Origin: Ruminococcus sp. OA3
GTDB taxonomy: Bacteria; Bacillota; Clostridia; Lachnospirales; Lachnospiraceae
Assembly: GCF_022440845.1 (NCBI RefSeq)
Contig: NZ_JAKNTO010000001.1
Location: forward strand, 3,224,001-3,288,000
Direction of reading: 5' to 3'
DNA: 64,000 nt
Part shown: in pieces, positions 1-8,574 of the stretch
How positions within the stretch are numbered: the first letter of the stretch is position 1
How the letters are laid out: the number at the start of each line of letters is the position of its first letter
Notes under the pieces: model-generated
Seen by the model: only the letters and a program-made list of their open reading frames with translations
Told to the model about the DNA's origin: nothing
The model's database searches: none
Program-made: the position numbers and the translations under genes

Positions 1-679
1 TCTTATCCTGCAAAAATGCCAGCGGCTGCTCCATCATATTCCAGTACTCCAGAAATCCTAAAACCACTGCAGACAGAATGCCCGGCGAACCCAGCGGAAT
101 CCCGATTTTCAAAAAAACCGCCAGCTCACCGGCACCGTCAATCTTAGCCGCTTCTATCAATTCTCTCGGTATCGCAGTAAAACTGCGGTATATGAGAAAT
201 ACCGGAAATGTAGAAAAAACTGCCGGCAGGATGACTGCCGCATGGGTATTCATCAGGTTCAGCCCATCCAGTACCAGATAGGAGGGAAGCATTGTCACCT
301 GAAACGGAAGCAACATTAAAATGACGTAGAGTGTAAACAACAGTTTCTTTCCTTTAAAGCGAAATGCTGCAAACGCCCATGCTGCCGGAACCGCAAACAC
401 CAGCTGTCCCGCGAGGATTGTTCCTACAATTTTCATCGAGTTCCAGAACACCGTAAAAAAGTCCGGTGTCCAGATCAGCAGTTTCACAAAATGAATCAAT
501 GTCGGATACAGCGGAAAAAGCTTCCATTCTATCATGCCGCCGGTTCCGTTTAACACTGGCGCCAGGCTTGCCGCCAGTTCATTTTTGCTTTTCAGAGAAC
601 CCAGGACTGTGAGAATCACCGGCATACAGATGATCACTGCTGATAACACCAGCCCCAGCTTCCAACAGATCTTTTTCAA
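1..679 (-). CDS. Carbohydrate ABC transporter permease (MalG type), 3' end cut by window
   Basis: Inner-membrane permease of a sugar-type ABC importer (CUT1, MalG-like); it would pair with the permease encoded just upstream. About 226 codons are visible and the gene runs off the left edge. Translation begins at a TTG at 679, chosen because AGGAGG lies 7 nt upstream (687-692) and no ATG fits. The start KKICWKLGLVLSAV is a first membrane helix. The EAA loop, where the ATPase docks, reads ELIEAAKIDGAGELAVF near residue 180. The start lies 2 nt after the previous permease's stop, so the two are translationally coupled. The family is clear; the substrate cannot be told. Confidence 0.9.
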   Translation of the reverse strand, partial: MKKICWKLGLVLSAVIICMPVILTVLGSLKSKNELAASLAPVLNGTGGMIEWKLFPLYPTLIHFVKLLIWTPDFFTVFWNSMKIVGTILAGQLVFAVPAAWAFAAFRFKGKKLLFTLYVILMLLPFQVTMLPSYLVLDGLNLMNTHAAVILPAVFSTFPVFLIYRSFTAIPRELIEAAKIDGAGELAVFLKIGIPLGSPGILSAVVLGFLEYWNMMEQPLAFLQDK

Positions 680-681
680 CC

Positions 682-1554
682 TCAATCCTCCTGTTTCTCC
701 CAGAAACGCTGCAGCAGCAGCACAAATGCAACAAATACAATCGTGATACAGACTGCCGCCGCCGCCATTTTATCGATCTCCAGCTTGGTAAACCAGTTGT
801 TAAAGATGTGCTGGAGAAGGTACATGTTCTGCTGCGGATAAGCTCCGGCTACCAGATAGGCCTCCCGGAATACCTTAAAGGAATTCAAAAAAGATAATAC
901 TGTGATTGTATACAGTACCGGCTTCAGTCCCGGGAGCACTACGTGGAAAAAACACTGAAACTCCGATGCACCATCCACTCTGGCAGCCTCTTTTAATTCC
1001 TCCGGTACATTGTGCAGGCCTGCCAGCCAGAGTATGATGGTATATCCCATGTTCTTCCACAGATAGCTGATGATCAGTACCCAGAAAGATGCATCACTCC
1101 CCAGCCAGTCCACCGCACTCAATCCCAGTGATGCAAGCCCCGCATTGATCAGGCCGTTTACATGAAACATCATCTTCCAGATCAGTACCACCGCCGCGGT
1201 GGGCACTGCCATTGGCAGCAGGTACACCGATTTCAGCCCCCTGATTTTTTTACATCCATTTAATGCCAGTGAGATCACAAGTGAGATCAGAAGCAGCAGC
1301 GGAAGCCCGACGGCCACAAATTTCAACGTATTTTTGACCGCCGCCAGGAATGCCTGATTCGTAAAAACTTCCCGGTAATTCGCAATCCCGCAGAACTTCC
1401 CCGTCACTGCAGTCTGAAAAGAACGTTTTCCCACATCCGCAAACGGTATCAGTACAAAGATGGCCACGCCTGCCAGACTTGGCAGCAGAAACCATACCCT
1501 ACTCCTGTAGATGAATCGAAATTTTCTGTACAATTTCCCCAGTACAATCTTCAA
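682..1554 (-). CDS. Carbohydrate ABC transporter permease (MalF/UgpA type)
   Basis: First permease of the importer, 290 aa with about six membrane segments. The EAA loop ELKEAARVDGASEFQCFFHV (about residues 190-210) is typical of CUT1 sugar permeases. No ATG is available in the right place. The likely start is TTG at 1554, preceded by a GGGGAGAAAGAGA stretch; a second TTG seven codons later is possible. Its 5' end overlaps the solute-binding protein gene by 56 bp. The order binding protein, permease, permease on one strand indicates an operon that continues beyond the window. No ATPase gene is visible here; CUT1 systems often share an MsmK-type ATPase encoded elsewhere. Confidence 0.93.
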   Translation of the reverse strand: MKIVLGKLYRKFRFIYRSRVWFLLPSLAGVAIFVLIPFADVGKRSFQTAVTGKFCGIANYREVFTNQAFLAAVKNTLKFVAVGLPLLLLISLVISLALNGCKKIRGLKSVYLLPMAVPTAAVVLIWKMMFHVNGLINAGLASLGLSAVDWLGSDASFWVLIISYLWKNMGYTIILWLAGLHNVPEELKEAARVDGASEFQCFFHVVLPGLKPVLYTITVLSFLNSFKVFREAYLVAGAYPQQNMYLLQHIFNNWFTKLEIDKMAAAAVCITIVFVAFVLLLQRFWEKQED

Positions 1555-3808
1555 TCTCTTTCTCCCCCGTCAGAGCCTGTGCACCGATGGTTATGATCTC
1601 TTCCTTCAGACTGTCGTCCGTAACAGCCGGTACCTTAAGAGTCTCAATCAGGTCTCTGAACTGCTTCTTTTCCGCGTCATTCGGCCAGACGACATCAAGC
1701 CGTATCTCATTTCCGTCACGGTCCATAATCCCTGCCCCCTCCATTGATCCCGGAATGGGATTGGTGGCAAAGCTGTCAAAAGCCTCTGCATTGACCGGAA
1801 AACCATCTCTCAGATCTTTACTCTGAACTTCTGTACCCAACAGCGTTTCCATCCATGACATGGCAAGCTCCTGGTTTTCAGAGTTTACGCTGACGCCGAT
1901 GATCCCGGACGGAGAAAATACATCTGAGGACTGTCCGTTAAACGCCCGGTAAGTATTCCCCTCCATTTGACGGTTGACCGCCAATACAGAATTCAGATCA
2001 GACATGCTGCCCAGCAGCCCCGCCGTCAGGACCTGCAGTCTTCCTATCTGCCACGCAGACTGGGGTCCATTGCTCAGCAGGTTCTCCTTTGCTCTCTGGT
2101 CATCCTGATAATATGCAAGAAATTCATCATACATCTTCTGGTGTTTCGCCAGTTCTTCCTCATCCAGATTTTTTTGCTCTGCCTCATAGATCCTTTTCGC
2201 CTGCGTCAGGAATTCCTGCAGGCCGTCTTCATTTACGTTCCCATCCTCCGAAGTCCATGCACCGGCTGAGGTTAAATACAACTTTTCCAGCAGCTCTGTT
2301 GCAGTGTAGGAGCCCAGTACTGTCTCCTCCGTTTCCGGTGAATCAGCGATCGCTTCTGCCGTATCTGCAAGACTTTTCAGATCTGAAATCTGTGACAGCC
2401 AGGATTCATTGCCGGTCAGAAGCGGCACATCAAACCTGAATGGCAGGATGAAAATTCCTTCTTCTGACTGATATCCTTTTAAAATCCCTTCAAAGTAATT
2501 TCCCGGAAGCTCTGCTACAAAATCGCTCAGATCCATCAGGATTCCCTTTTCGATGTAAGCATCTGCCGGCATTCCATTAAGCAGTATCATATCAGGTCCT
2601 TTTCCTGCAAGCAGCTGAGTATTCAGGTTCTTGACAGCATCATTTGCGGTCACACCGTTCTTCTCACTGACCCCGATCTCAAGCCTGATAAACGTATCCG
2701 GGTTCTCTGTGCGGTAGCAGCTGATCGCCTGGCGCACCGTCTCATTATCATACAGGGTGTATACCGTGAGCAGTTGTTCTGGAACGGCCGAAATATCCGG
2801 ATCATATACATAAGAATAGAGTGCTCCGTCGTGATAATAGATCAGAAACGAGCCGTCTTCATTTCTGCTCATCCATGCAGGGGTTTTTGACGGATCCCCG
2901 AGATTCGTCAATGCCCCGTCTGCCAGCTGTTCCATGACATTACCTCCCAGCACATGACCGTAGATTCCGCCCCCTGCTGCCAGATATAATGTCTGGTTTC
3001 CGTCCTTATCATCTGAGGCGCACATTGCAATGCCCGCTTTTTGCTCTGTCTGCTCGCCGATAAACGAATTGAGCACTTCATCCGGCGTGCCTAGCTCGCC
3101 ACTTTCCAGATTGTAGAAGTAGGCTTTCTGTCCATCCTGTACCACCAGCGAGTTACCACAGGCGTACAGACCCACGTCACGAACCTCATCCGGGGTAAAC
3201 AGCTTCTGATATGTCTGCTGCCTGACATCCAGCTCATAGACGTCATAGCTGTTCGTAATGACAAACACCCTGCCGTCCGCGGTGATCACAGCGTCTATGA
3301 CACTGGTGTTGTAATCCTCCAGACCAAACTCGGCATGATACACAGTACCATCGGGTTCCAGATAAATATATTTTTCAGGGTAAGTTTTTTCGGCATTTGA
3401 TTCTTCCCATAAAATATAGGATATAAAGATTCCCCCGTCCGGTGCGACTGCCGTGCCTGTGATATCCGCATCCTGGTCCGTCAGTGTTTTTAGTTCTGTC
3501 AGAGTTTCCGTACTCCATGTTTTCCCCCCGTCGTCTGAAGTGAATTTTATACCTTCATTCTTGTCGATCAGGATAAGTCTGCCATCCTGCAGGCGGCCGA
3601 TGCTCCCCACACCTGAGAATCCATCCGGCGCGGGAAGCTGTGTTTCGACGTATCTTCCCTTTGCATCCGCCGTATTCCCGGCATTGCCGCCGGTATTCTG
3701 TCCGGCATCCGTCATCTGTCCGCTTCCCACCCTGCTGCAGCCCATCAATGCCACTGCCAGTAACCCTGCAAGCAATATACGGTGCCACCGTTTTTTTTTC
3801 GTTTTCAT
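1499..3808 (-). CDS. Extracellular solute-binding lipoprotein with N-terminal propeller-like region
   Basis: Predicted secreted lipoprotein of 769 aa that should capture the substrate for the two permeases. The start is ATG 3808, behind AGGAAAGG, giving a signal peptide MKTKKKRWHRILLAGLLAVA and lipobox LMGC. A longer reading from 3862 lacks an RBS. Residues roughly 45-340 look like a beta-propeller with an Asp-box (SDDGGKTWS) and repeated W/Y-rich blades. Residues from about 350 (LLTVYTLYDNETVRQAISCY) to the end resemble a family-1 sugar-binding protein (LLAGKGPDMILLNG, WQIGRLQVLTAG, MSWMETLL). Ordinary family-1 binding proteins are about 430 aa, so the front half is an addition. It is divergent from a two-component system that may control it. 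Confidence 0.88.
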   Translation of the reverse strand: MKTKKKRWHRILLAGLLAVALMGCSRVGSGQMTDAGQNTGGNAGNTADAKGRYVETQLPAPDGFSGVGSIGRLQDGRLILIDKNEGIKFTSDDGGKTWSTETLTELKTLTDQDADITGTAVAPDGGIFISYILWEESNAEKTYPEKYIYLEPDGTVYHAEFGLEDYNTSVIDAVITADGRVFVITNSYDVYELDVRQQTYQKLFTPDEVRDVGLYACGNSLVVQDGQKAYFYNLESGELGTPDEVLNSFIGEQTEQKAGIAMCASDDKDGNQTLYLAAGGGIYGHVLGGNVMEQLADGALTNLGDPSKTPAWMSRNEDGSFLIYYHDGALYSYVYDPDISAVPEQLLTVYTLYDNETVRQAISCYRTENPDTFIRLEIGVSEKNGVTANDAVKNLNTQLLAGKGPDMILLNGMPADAYIEKGILMDLSDFVAELPGNYFEGILKGYQSEEGIFILPFRFDVPLLTGNESWLSQISDLKSLADTAEAIADSPETEETVLGSYTATELLEKLYLTSAGAWTSEDGNVNEDGLQEFLTQAKRIYEAEQKNLDEEELAKHQKMYDEFLAYYQDDQRAKENLLSNGPQSAWQIGRLQVLTAGLLGSMSDLNSVLAVNRQMEGNTYRAFNGQSSDVFSPSGIIGVSVNSENQELAMSWMETLLGTEVQSKDLRDGFPVNAEAFDSFATNPIPGSMEGAGIMDRDGNEIRLDVVWPNDAEKKQFRDLIETLKVPAVTDDSLKEEIITIGAQALTGEKEIEDCTGEIVQKISIHLQE

Positions 3809-3951
3809 ATTTTTCAATCCTTTCCTGTTGATTCCCCCGTCTGAACGATTACAATATAGCACAACAACCTCTAATGATTCTCTAAAATTTAGAGAATAAA
3901 TAAAGATTTCTGTGTTACAATGATTCTTACATAAAGGAACGGAGGGTTATT
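3809..3951. promoter_or_regulatory. Divergent promoter region with perfect palindrome
   Basis: The intergenic region holds a perfect inverted repeat at 3877-3897: arms ATTCTCTAAA and TTTAGAGAAT around a single A. Leftward, an extended -10 (TGCTATATT, about 3853-3861) precedes the lipoprotein gene. Rightward, TACAAT at about 3920-3925 precedes the response regulator. Neither -10 has a recognisable -35 at 17 nt, and the palindrome occupies or abuts that position in both directions. This suggests one activator site serving both promoters, most simply the encoded OmpR-type regulator; that assignment is inference. Confidence 0.55.
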
Positions 3952-4623
3952 ATGAGGATACTACTGATTGAAGATGACGAGGCACTGAGATATTCCCTCG
4001 AGTACCAGTTAAAGAATGCAGGTTATCTGGTTGATACCTGCGACGACGGGGAAGACGCTTTTTATTATATTGAACAAAACATCCATGATCTGATCCTGCT
4101 GGACCGCATGCTTCCGCATGTTGACGGCCTGACAATTTTAAAAAAGCTCCGGGCTGCAGGCAGTTCAACACCTGTTATCTTCCTGACCGCGCTAGGGGAA
4201 CTGGAAGACAAGATCAATGGCCTGAATACGGGTGCTGATGATTATCTGGTGAAACCATTTGCCTTTGAAGAGCTGCTTGCCCGTATGCGCTGTATCAGCA
4301 GGCGTCCCCGGAAATGTGAAGAAATCGAATCTCTGACTCTAGGGGATATCACGTATTCTGTTACAGGAAACATACTGACCGGCCCCCAGGGCAGCTGCAC
4401 CCTGTCAAAAAAGGAAGGCGCCATGTTCGAAGTCCTGCTGCGAAATACCGGGCAGATACTTCCCCGCATGACACTGCTTACGCGGGTATGGGGACCGGAT
4501 GCAGACGTTGAAGAGGGAAACCTGGATAACTATATGTATTTTATCCGCAGACGTTTACGACAGGTTGCATCCTCCGTAAAAATAAAGACCATCCGCGGTG
4601 TCGGATATCAGCTGGAGGACTGA
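3952..4623 (+). CDS. OmpR/PhoB-family response regulator
   Basis: Transcription factor of a two-component system, 223 aa. The receiver domain (1-115) has acidic residues EDDE, phospho-acceptor Asp in LILLDRMLPHVDG, Thr in FLTA and Lys in LVKPF. The C-terminal winged helix (about 130-223) ends IKTIRGVGYQLED, standard for the OmpR subfamily. GGAGGG lies 7 nt before the ATG. The histidine kinase gene follows after 5 nt, so the two form an operon. The divergent lipoprotein operon is the obvious candidate target. Confidence 0.96.
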   Translation: MRILLIEDDEALRYSLEYQLKNAGYLVDTCDDGEDAFYYIEQNIHDLILLDRMLPHVDGLTILKKLRAAGSSTPVIFLTALGELEDKINGLNTGADDYLVKPFAFEELLARMRCISRRPRKCEEIESLTLGDITYSVTGNILTGPQGSCTLSKKEGAMFEVLLRNTGQILPRMTLLTRVWGPDADVEEGNLDNYMYFIRRRLRQVASSVKIKTIRGVGYQLED

Positions 4624-4628
4624 ATAAA

Positions 4629-5909
4629 ATGTATAGAAAAGTTCACAGAAACCTGACGTTTCTCTTCACCGGAATCACGGCGCTGATACTGGTCGTAATG
4701 TCTGTCAGCTACCTGTACATGTCAGAAAAAACACTGAAAAATAACAGTTTCCTATCTTTTTCCGGTGAGATGAACACTCTGATATCCAACTTTGAACAGC
4801 AAAACACGATCACTTATGAATGGCTCTCCAAAGTCAGTGCCAATGGACGCTACCTGCTGGCCCTCTATGACAACGGTACTCCCCTGGATTATACGGCAAG
4901 CATCCTGACGGATGAGGAACGTTCTCTTGCGAATAACATCATGGAAAACAACCCAGATATCATCAGCTCTGTTCAGCCGGATACCGCCTACACTTCATCC
5001 CATAAAGAGTTCACATATCTCTCAGATAAAGGTGAACATTACTACATCTCCTTTGCAAATATCAGACATGATCCAGGAAGCTTAACGGCTGTGATCATGT
5101 ACTCCGCCGATGCAGTATTCCGTCAGCTGTTTTTCCAGCGAATCCGTTTTCTGCTGATCGACCTGGGCGGAATCCTTATTTTGTTTCTGTTCTGCTGGCA
5201 TTTTACGAAACGGCTGTTATCACCGATTCAGAAAGCTCAGGAACAGCAGGCAGCTTTTATCGCGGCCGCCTCCCATGAACTGAGAACTCCTGTCTCGGTC
5301 ATCCTGTCCTCCGTCTCCGCCTGGAAATGTGCGCCCCCATCTGAACAGACCCGTTTTATCAATACTGTTGAGCATGAAGGGCAGCGGCTGTCCCGCCTGA
5401 TCTCAGATATGCTGACTCTTGCCCGCTCTGATAGCCATACGTGGTCTTTTACTCTGAAAAAACAAGAGATGGACACCCTGCTGCTAAATGTCTACGAGGC
5501 GTTTAAGCCGATGGCGGATGAAAAACAGATGACTCTGTCCGTGGATCTGCCGGAGCAGGTTTTCCCCGCATGTCTGTGCGACGGAGAACGTATTTCACAG
5601 GTTCTTGGGATTCTGATCACCAACGCGATCGGATACGGCAATGCCGGGGGCCTCGTAAAACTGGGGCTGCAGTATCAAAACAATACCTTCAGTCTCAGCG
5701 TTTCAGACAATGGCCCCGGTATCACCGATGATGCAAAACAACATATTTTTGACCGGTTTTACCGCGAAGATTCCTCGCGCTCTCAAAAAGAGCATTTTGG
5801 TCTGGGCCTGTGCATAGCCAGGGAGATTGTGACTTCCCATCATGGAACCATTCAGGTCAGCGATACCCCGGGCGGCGGTGCCACTTTTACAGTATATTTG
5901 AGAAAATAG
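4629..5909 (+). CDS. Membrane sensor histidine kinase
   Basis: Sensor kinase partner of the preceding regulator, 426 aa. One membrane helix lies near residues 10-30 and another near 165-185, enclosing an extracellular sensor region of about 130 residues without recognisable family features. The HisKA motif is ASHELRTPVSVI (phospho-acceptor His near residue 218). The ATPase domain has N (ILITNAIGYGN), G1 (SDNGPGI), F (FDRFYRED) and G2 (FGLGLCIA) boxes. The gene is complete; the stop is TAG at 5907-5909 inside a short hairpin. Confidence 0.96.
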   Translation: MYRKVHRNLTFLFTGITALILVVMSVSYLYMSEKTLKNNSFLSFSGEMNTLISNFEQQNTITYEWLSKVSANGRYLLALYDNGTPLDYTASILTDEERSLANNIMENNPDIISSVQPDTAYTSSHKEFTYLSDKGEHYYISFANIRHDPGSLTAVIMYSADAVFRQLFFQRIRFLLIDLGGILILFLFCWHFTKRLLSPIQKAQEQQAAFIAAASHELRTPVSVILSSVSAWKCAPPSEQTRFINTVEHEGQRLSRLISDMLTLARSDSHTWSFTLKKQEMDTLLLNVYEAFKPMADEKQMTLSVDLPEQVFPACLCDGERISQVLGILITNAIGYGNAGGLVKLGLQYQNNTFSLSVSDNGPGITDDAKQHIFDRFYREDSSRSQKEHFGLGLCIAREIVTSHHGTIQVSDTPGGGATFTVYLRK

Positions 5910-5924
5910 CGGAGCATTTCCGCT
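5908..5924 (+). terminator. Hairpin at end of kinase gene, T-run absent
   Basis: AGCGGA-GCATT-TCCGCT forms a 6-bp stem with a 5-nt loop beginning in the kinase stop codon. It looks like a rho-independent terminator stem, but the following bases (gcttctccagg) are not a T-tract. The T-run may have been lost in the rearrangement that left the catalase remnant immediately downstream. Confidence 0.4.
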
Positions 5925-5933
5925 GCTTCTCCA

Positions 5934-6377
5934 GGTACAGAAGAACTGGCACACCTTGAGATGGTAGGAACCATCATTTACCAGCTGACATGTGACCTGT
6001 CGATGGAAGAAATCCAGAAATCGGGTTTTGACAAATACTATGTAGACCACACACTGGCACTCTGGCCGCAGGCCGCTGGAGGTATCCCGTTCAATGCGTG
6101 TGAGTTCCAGTGTAAAGGGGATCCGATCACCGATCTCCATGAAGACATGGCAGCCGAGCAGAAAGCCCGGTCAACGTATGATAATATTCTGCGGCTGGCA
6201 AAAGATTGTCCAGAAGTTGCAGATCCGATCAAATTCCTCCGTGCCCGTGAGATCGTGCATTATCAGAGATTCGGTGAAGCGCTCCGCTCCGTGCAGGAAG
6301 AGCTGGATGCCAACAACTTCTATGCTTTTAACCCGAGTTTTGATATGCCTGCAAAATGCAGCTGTAAGGACTGCTGA
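5934..6377 (+). pseudogene. 5'-truncated Mn-catalase / CotJC-like gene remnant
   Basis: From 5934 the frame reads GTEELAHLEMVGTIIYQLT and continues to a normal C-terminus (ITDLHEDMAAEQKARSTYDN, REIVHYQRFGEAL, CSCKDC), clearly the manganese catalase/spore coat CotJC family. About 60-80 N-terminal residues, including the first helix with one metal-ligand glutamate, are missing. The reading frame is open back to the kinase stop only by chance. The first internal ATG (5961) has no ribosome binding site. I read this as a broken gene left by a deletion. A short expressed protein from 5961 cannot be excluded but would lack metal ligands. Confidence 0.8.
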
Positions 6378-6884
6378 GTGCCTATGGAAATTCCAATTAA
6401 AGAAATTTTTTCAACACTTATGGATATGCCGCTGGAAGCCTATGCATCCATAGCCGGAAGCGAAGCTTACGCGGGTATCCAGGGTACCGTTTATTTTTAC
6501 CCGCTCTGGGACGGTACCTTCGTGATTGCCGATGTCGCCGGCCTTCCCTTCGAGGAAGGCACCTGCACGGAAAAGATTTTCGGTTTTCATATTCATACGG
6601 GAGAAAACTGCACGGGAAATGAAGAAGATCCATTCGCAGATACCGGTCTTCACTATAATCCGGACTCCTGCCCACACCCGGAACACGCCGGAGACCTGCC
6701 TCCGCTGTTCGGCAACAATGGTTATGCACTGACAATGTTCTATACTAACCGCTTTGTTCCTGAAGAAATCATCGGACATACGGTTGTTATCCACGATATG
6801 CCGGATGATTTCCGCACACAGCCCGCCGGTGATTCAGGATCAAAAATCGCATGCGGCAAGATTCAGGGAACTGACAACAGGTAA
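6378..6884 (+). CDS. Cu/Zn superoxide dismutase-like protein
   Basis: 168-aa protein of the Cu/Zn-SOD fold without a signal peptide. Metal-site motifs are kept: FGFHIHTG, the Zn loop GLHYNPDSCPHPEHAGDLPPLFG, and the last His in VVIHDMPDDF; paired cysteines (ENCTG and IACGK) could form the usual disulfide. It would dismutate superoxide. The likely start is GTG 6378 because AAGGA lies 7 nt upstream; the ATG at 6384 is further away. It begins directly after the catalase-remnant stop, and intact catalase-like/SOD gene pairs of this kind occur in Clostridia as I recall. With the kinase terminator damaged it may now be read from the two-component operon. Confidence 0.88.
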   Translation: MPMEIPIKEIFSTLMDMPLEAYASIAGSEAYAGIQGTVYFYPLWDGTFVIADVAGLPFEEGTCTEKIFGFHIHTGENCTGNEEDPFADTGLHYNPDSCPHPEHAGDLPPLFGNNGYALTMFYTNRFVPEEIIGHTVVIHDMPDDFRTQPAGDSGSKIACGKIQGTDNR

Positions 6885-6892
6885 ATCTGCTA

Positions 6893-6931
6893 AAAAAGGA
6901 TATCTTCCAACCCCCGGAAGATATCCTTTTT
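6893..6931. terminator. Bidirectional terminator
   Basis: A perfect 16-bp stem (5' arm AAAAAGGATATCTTCC) with a 7-nt loop is flanked by A- and T-runs. It lies between the convergent SOD-like and L,D-transpeptidase genes and can stop transcription from both sides. Confidence 0.9.
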
Positions 6932-6944
6932 CATTCTGCTGTCA

Positions 6945-8387
6945 CTATCCGATTGTATTTTCCTGTGTCGGCTGAGGTCCGACCACCTGATCAGTGCTGT
7001 AATATACGATGACGGGGTAGCCGATATCCACCGTATTGAATATTTGCTCAGCCGCCTCATACGGTGTATTCACACAGCCGTGGGAACCGTCCGACCGAAA
7101 TGTGGAAGGCACATATTCAGAAGAGGAACGCCAGCTGGCATCATGAATACCAACGCCTCCGTTAAACGGGAGCCAGAAAGTCACATCGACATTGAACTGT
7201 TTGAAATGTGCATCTTTCTTTTTGGCATCGATCGCCCATACACTGCCCGACGGTGTGTCATGACCGGTGGCACTGTTGCCTGTTACCACCGGAGTCTCCA
7301 CTACGAGCTGTCCGTCTTTGTAGCACCACATCTTCTGCTCTGAGATGCACACCTCCACATACGTGCCGCCGATATCATTCGATGACCGGTCCATTGCCGT
7401 GTAGACGTATACCGGCTCCAGATTGCCCTGCGTACCTGCATTGATATTGTCAATCAGCTGCTGGGTGGTCTCTTCCTTGTTGATTACCCAGCCGTAATCG
7501 CCTCCCGCTGCCAGTGTTATCGTCGGGCCAAGAGAGGTCTGGAATGTATGTTCCAGTCCAAATGTATCTGTCTCATACGCCATGTGCTTTACCCACGCCG
7601 CTGCCTGTTCCTGATCCAGTACATAATTCCCGCCTTCATCTTTGACCAGCCATTCCCTGATCACCGAGCGGTCGACCGTAAACTGGCTGTCCACAAAATC
7701 GTATGTAATCTGCGCTGTGGTAATGGTATTCAGCTGCTGAAGTTCTGCATTCAGCCCCTCATCTGTGCTGAGAACTGACGGTTTCTCATACAGGTCCAGT
7801 TCTTCCAGATCCAGTTCCGTCTTTCCGGTATTGACTGCGTCGATCACTGCCTGCTTTACCTGATCCCTTTTCAGCGTATTTCCCTGTACTTCAGGGGTGA
7901 TCCCAAAGCCGTCATCCGTCTCTTCTATCACGGCGTCTGCAGGTGCCGTCACATTTTCTTCCTGAAAGCATGCCAGGCCACTGAGAATCTCATCAATTGT
8001 ACTCTCATCATACACTGTATTTGCTGACACCTGGTAATCATTCCCCCTGAACAGTGCTGCGATCCACGAGTAGGGATTCTGTTCCTCAAGGAGCTGCTCC
8101 ACACCGTTATCATCGATATATTTCAGTCCAATCTGACCGGCACTTATCGTCTCTGACTGACCATCCCGTTCCTTCAGTAGCAGTTCATATTCCGAAATAT
8201 GATCCTGCAGCTCCTCTTTCACCCGCTCCACATTTTTGCCTGAACAGCCTAACCCGTTAATAGTTGTCCCAAACATAAAGTGCGACTGAAAAAACAGACT
8301 GAAACCAAAGTAAATTGCGATCAGCAATACAGCAACGAGCAGAATTGCCAATGCGATCTTCTTCCTGGTATTAAATAATTTTTTCAT
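6945..8387 (-). CDS. L,D-transpeptidase with PG-binding-4 region (YkuD family)
   Basis: Membrane-anchored peptidoglycan cross-linking enzyme of 480 aa. An N-terminal membrane segment spans about 10-32. The next 300 residues (FGTTINGLGCSGKNVERVKEEL and a second repeat) match the peptidoglycan-binding domain often found before YkuD. The YkuD domain holds IHDASW and the catalytic GSHGCVNTPYEA near residue 440; the position after Cys is usually followed by Arg, here Val-Asn, as in many Gram-positive variants. Expected activity is 3-3 cross-linking or attachment to stem peptides. AGGA precedes the ATG by 6 nt. It is a single-gene unit with its own promoter. Confidence 0.93.
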   Translation of the reverse strand: MKKLFNTRKKIALAILLVAVLLIAIYFGFSLFFQSHFMFGTTINGLGCSGKNVERVKEELQDHISEYELLLKERDGQSETISAGQIGLKYIDDNGVEQLLEEQNPYSWIAALFRGNDYQVSANTVYDESTIDEILSGLACFQEENVTAPADAVIEETDDGFGITPEVQGNTLKRDQVKQAVIDAVNTGKTELDLEELDLYEKPSVLSTDEGLNAELQQLNTITTAQITYDFVDSQFTVDRSVIREWLVKDEGGNYVLDQEQAAAWVKHMAYETDTFGLEHTFQTSLGPTITLAAGGDYGWVINKEETTQQLIDNINAGTQGNLEPVYVYTAMDRSSNDIGGTYVEVCISEQKMWCYKDGQLVVETPVVTGNSATGHDTPSGSVWAIDAKKKDAHFKQFNVDVTFWLPFNGGVGIHDASWRSSSEYVPSTFRSDGSHGCVNTPYEAAEQIFNTVDIGYPVIVYYSTDQVVGPQPTQENTIG

Positions 8388-8438
8388 AACTTTTCCTAAC
8401 CCTCTTTGCTCTGATACTGTTTATGATTCCCGTGTCTC

Positions 8439-8467
8439 AGTATAGCACCAACGTGCCATCGGGTAAA
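8439..8467 (-). promoter_or_regulatory. Sigma-A promoter of the L,D-transpeptidase gene
   Basis: On the minus strand TTTACC (8462-8467) and TATACT (8439-8444) are separated by 17 nt, about 50 nt upstream of the ATG. The rest of 8388-8574 holds only the terminator of the next gene. Confidence 0.6.
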
Positions 8468-8528
8468 TACTTTTCACACACTTAACAATTCTTTTATAAA
8501 GTTAATAGAAAAATTATGTCGAACAATG

Positions 8529-8556
8529 CAAAAAGAAGAGCACTTCCTCAAGTGCC
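8529..8556 (-). terminator. Terminator of the propionate-type CoA-transferase gene
   Basis: Stem GCACTT/AAGTGC with a 4-nt loop, followed on the minus strand by TCTTCTTTTTG, about 20 nt after the stop codon at 8575. Confidence 0.75.
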
Positions 8557-8574
8557 CTTCCTCAATCTTATTCC

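Noticed and set aside
5961-6377. Functional catalase from the internal ATG
   Set aside because: It has no RBS, lacks the first helix and a metal ligand, and family similarity continues upstream of the ATG.
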